A stretch of DNA of 64,000 bases from Paramecium tetraurelia. Lineage: Eukaryota; Ciliophora; Oligohymenophorea; Peniculida; Parameciidae. Positions within the stretch are counted from its first letter, which is position 1. Every line of letters begins with the position of its first letter. The notes under the pieces are model-generated. The model saw only the letters and a list, made by a program, of their open reading frames with translations, made no database searches and was not told the origin of the DNA. Where the stretch lies: positions 370,854-434,853 of the forward strand of contig NW_001799499.1 in assembly GCF_000165425.1 (NCBI RefSeq), in the 5' to 3' direction. Below are positions 62,301 to 64,000 of this stretch, one piece after another. The position numbers and the translations under genes were made by a program.

Positions 62301-64000
62301 TTACTTTTTCCATTTAACCTTACTTATTAGTTATCCAACCTTCCTTCTTTTTTGCTTCAGATGAAATATTATTTTGAACAAGCTTTCTTGAAATTACTTT
62401 ACATCCTTACTATTATTCATTTATTTCATCTCCAAATATCATTTATTTATCTTAAATATAAGGCTTTCTGATTAATTTTCGCTCTTATTTTCCTGTATTT
62501 TCATTTATAATAAGAACTTCCTCCTCTATAAATTATTCTGGTTCAGAAAAACTCACCAATCTAGTTAATTTACCTTTCTCAACTTTCCACCCTTCCTTTT
62601 ATTATGATTAAATTGGGGAGACATTATCTATTATTCTTCTTGATAACACTTACTTTCCCTCACTATCAATTTCCTATAAATTGTCACCGAACTTAAGATT
62701 TTTTTAATTTGGAGACAAGGGACGTCGTATTATTTTTCTTTCAAGTTATTTGGTTTCCTTATTCATAACTAATATTTCTTCTTCTATGTATTTAGATGGC
62801 TCTGCATCAGAAATTACTTATTCTAATTGACCATCTTATTTTTACTACCAACCTTATTAACTTAGGATATCTGAAGAAAACTAATTTTAAATAATTCTTC
62901 TGGCAATAATTTTGTTACCATCCTTTCCTAATTCGTTTAAGCATTCTCCATAATTTACTTCTTCATCAATTTGATAAACTGGTTTCCGAATTAATTTACG
63001 CTCTTGTTTGCCTGTTTTTGGGTTTTATTATTATTATTTCTTCTTCAACATATTGCTCAGGCTCTTCTTATGAAATTATCTTTTCTAAAGTACCATTTTA
63101 TCCTTTTTGCCAATCCTTTTAGACTTAATTAAATGATTAAGAATTATCAACTATTTTTCTAGATAAAATTCTATTTCCATCCTTATCAACTTCATTTAAG
63201 TTATTACCCATTTATTAATTTTCTTTTGTCAAAGGTCTCCTAACTAATTTTCTTTGTATTCCATTTTCTCCATAACAAAGAACTTCCTCCTCAACATATT
63301 TAGTAGGTTCATTCTAAGCTAATTAAATTTCCATCTGTCCTTATTTTGATTACCAATCTTTCATTTAATCCATAGATTATTCATTAGAAACTATCCTTCT
63401 AGCAACCACTTTTCTAGTGCCATCACCTTCTTGAAGATTTTCTCCAATTTCACCTACTTCTGATTGAGTCAAAGGTCTTCTGATTAATTTCCTTTCTTGT
63501 TTCTAAGTTTTCGGATTTATTATGATAATTTCTTCTTCAATATATGCTTCAGGTTCTTCCTGTGAAACTATTTTCTCTAATTATCCATTATTCAATTAAA
63601 CCCAGGTTGAATCAACTGGTTTATTATTTGATACAATCTTTCTTGAGACTACTTTATTTCCATTTAAATCTTATTCTATCACAGCTCCTGTTTATAATTT
63701 ATTATCTTAAGGTAAGAAAGGTCTTCTAATTAGTTTTCTTTAAACAACTCCATCTTCACCTTAAACTAATATCTCTTCTTCAACATATTTAACAGGTTCT
63801 GGTTGAAATTTGATTTCCATATTTCCTTCATTATTTTTGATCCAACCTTGTTATTTCAAGGCTTAATTTGATTGATCATTTTAAACAATTTTCCTTGAAA
63901 TTACTTATTTACCATTTCCTAAATCTTCTTCTAAGTTTTATCCCATCTATAAATTATCTATTTCTTCATTATTTAAGGTTTTCTTACAGAATTCAAATTT
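59373..64000 (-). CDS. Very large repeat protein, cut by window edge
   Basis: The 3' end is in the window: a 28-nt intron (GTAAATC...CATAAG) leads to SVALQQKEKISQQFKKMGSY and TGA at 59373; upstream lie Pro/Gln/Ser-rich stretches. From about 61,950 to the window edge the protein is a ladder of about 80-residue units, about eight or more visible, e.g. YVEEEILVQGEDGVVQRKLI followed by RRP, then KVVSRKIVSNNK and a W-containing turn. Consensus: EP-x-x-Y-(V/I)-EEE-(I/V), R-K-L-(I/V)-RRP, G-x-K-V-V-(S/A)-R-(K/R)-IV. More degenerate copies continue to about 61,100 (LEEEILIQNPQTKKIERRLQ). At least 1,500 residues are in the window. I know no named family; a cortical or cytoskeletal structural protein is a guess from the repetition only. 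Confidence 0.75.

Noticed and set aside
1-64000. CRISPR arrays, insertion sequences, prophage
   Set aside because: None seen; the gene content, introns and genetic code are eukaryotic (ciliate).

Overview
The window reads as ciliate macronuclear DNA, most likely Paramecium. It is very AT-rich. Conserved proteins stay open only if TAA and TAG are read as glutamine and TGA is the sole stop. Genes are packed tens of bases apart and cut by tiny GT...AG introns, mostly 20-31 nt. For example, a 25-nt intron in the AGC kinase restores a perfect kinase reading. That combination of code and intron size is the Paramecium signature; the species cannot be named from the sequence alone.

Layout. 1-1043: nothing recognised. 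1044-3052 (-): SLC44 choline-transporter-like protein. 3280-3990: decayed coding fragments. 4036-5735 and 11688-13530: the two arms of an inverted duplication, each carrying an unknown gene and an E2 (UBC-fold) gene. Between the arms, all on the minus strand: intron-containing tRNA-Tyr, a CEP95-like coiled-coil protein, Snu13, and a leucine-rich-repeat/ankyrin protein. Then TDP1 (13950-15541 -) and an SR-type RRM/zinc-knuckle splicing factor (15635-16276 -). A plus-strand block follows: basic RNA-binding-like protein, N-myristoylated AGC kinase, long coiled-coil protein, axonemal dynein heavy chain (21263-33635) and a Cdc20/Cdh1-type APC/C activator (33759-35322). From 35.4 to 46.6 kb, mostly minus: divergent kinase with HMD in place of HRD, small proteins, NF-YA (+), a RING/B-box/LRR protein, ribosomal protein uS9, CFAP53, an HDDC2-type HD nucleotidase, an acidic protein (+), a NEK kinase and a small membrane protein. 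46.6-57.3 kb (-): Sec24 and a roughly 2,500-residue secreted protein with about ten LamG-like repeats. 58.5-59.3 kb (+): multi-zinc-finger protein. 59.4-64.0 kb (-): a very large protein built of about 80-residue repeats, cut by the window edge.

Themes. There is a clear cilium load (dynein heavy chain, CFAP53, NEK, CEP95-like), normal for a ciliate but not an operon. Much of the rest is housekeeping (Snu13, uS9, Sec24, TDP1, NF-YA). The points most worth a second look are the inverted two-gene duplication with one damaged copy, the frameshift clusters confined to part of the dynein gene and to the Cdc20-like gene, the HMD kinase, and two giant repeat proteins without an obvious named family. 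I found no CRISPR, transposon, prophage or telomere repeat.
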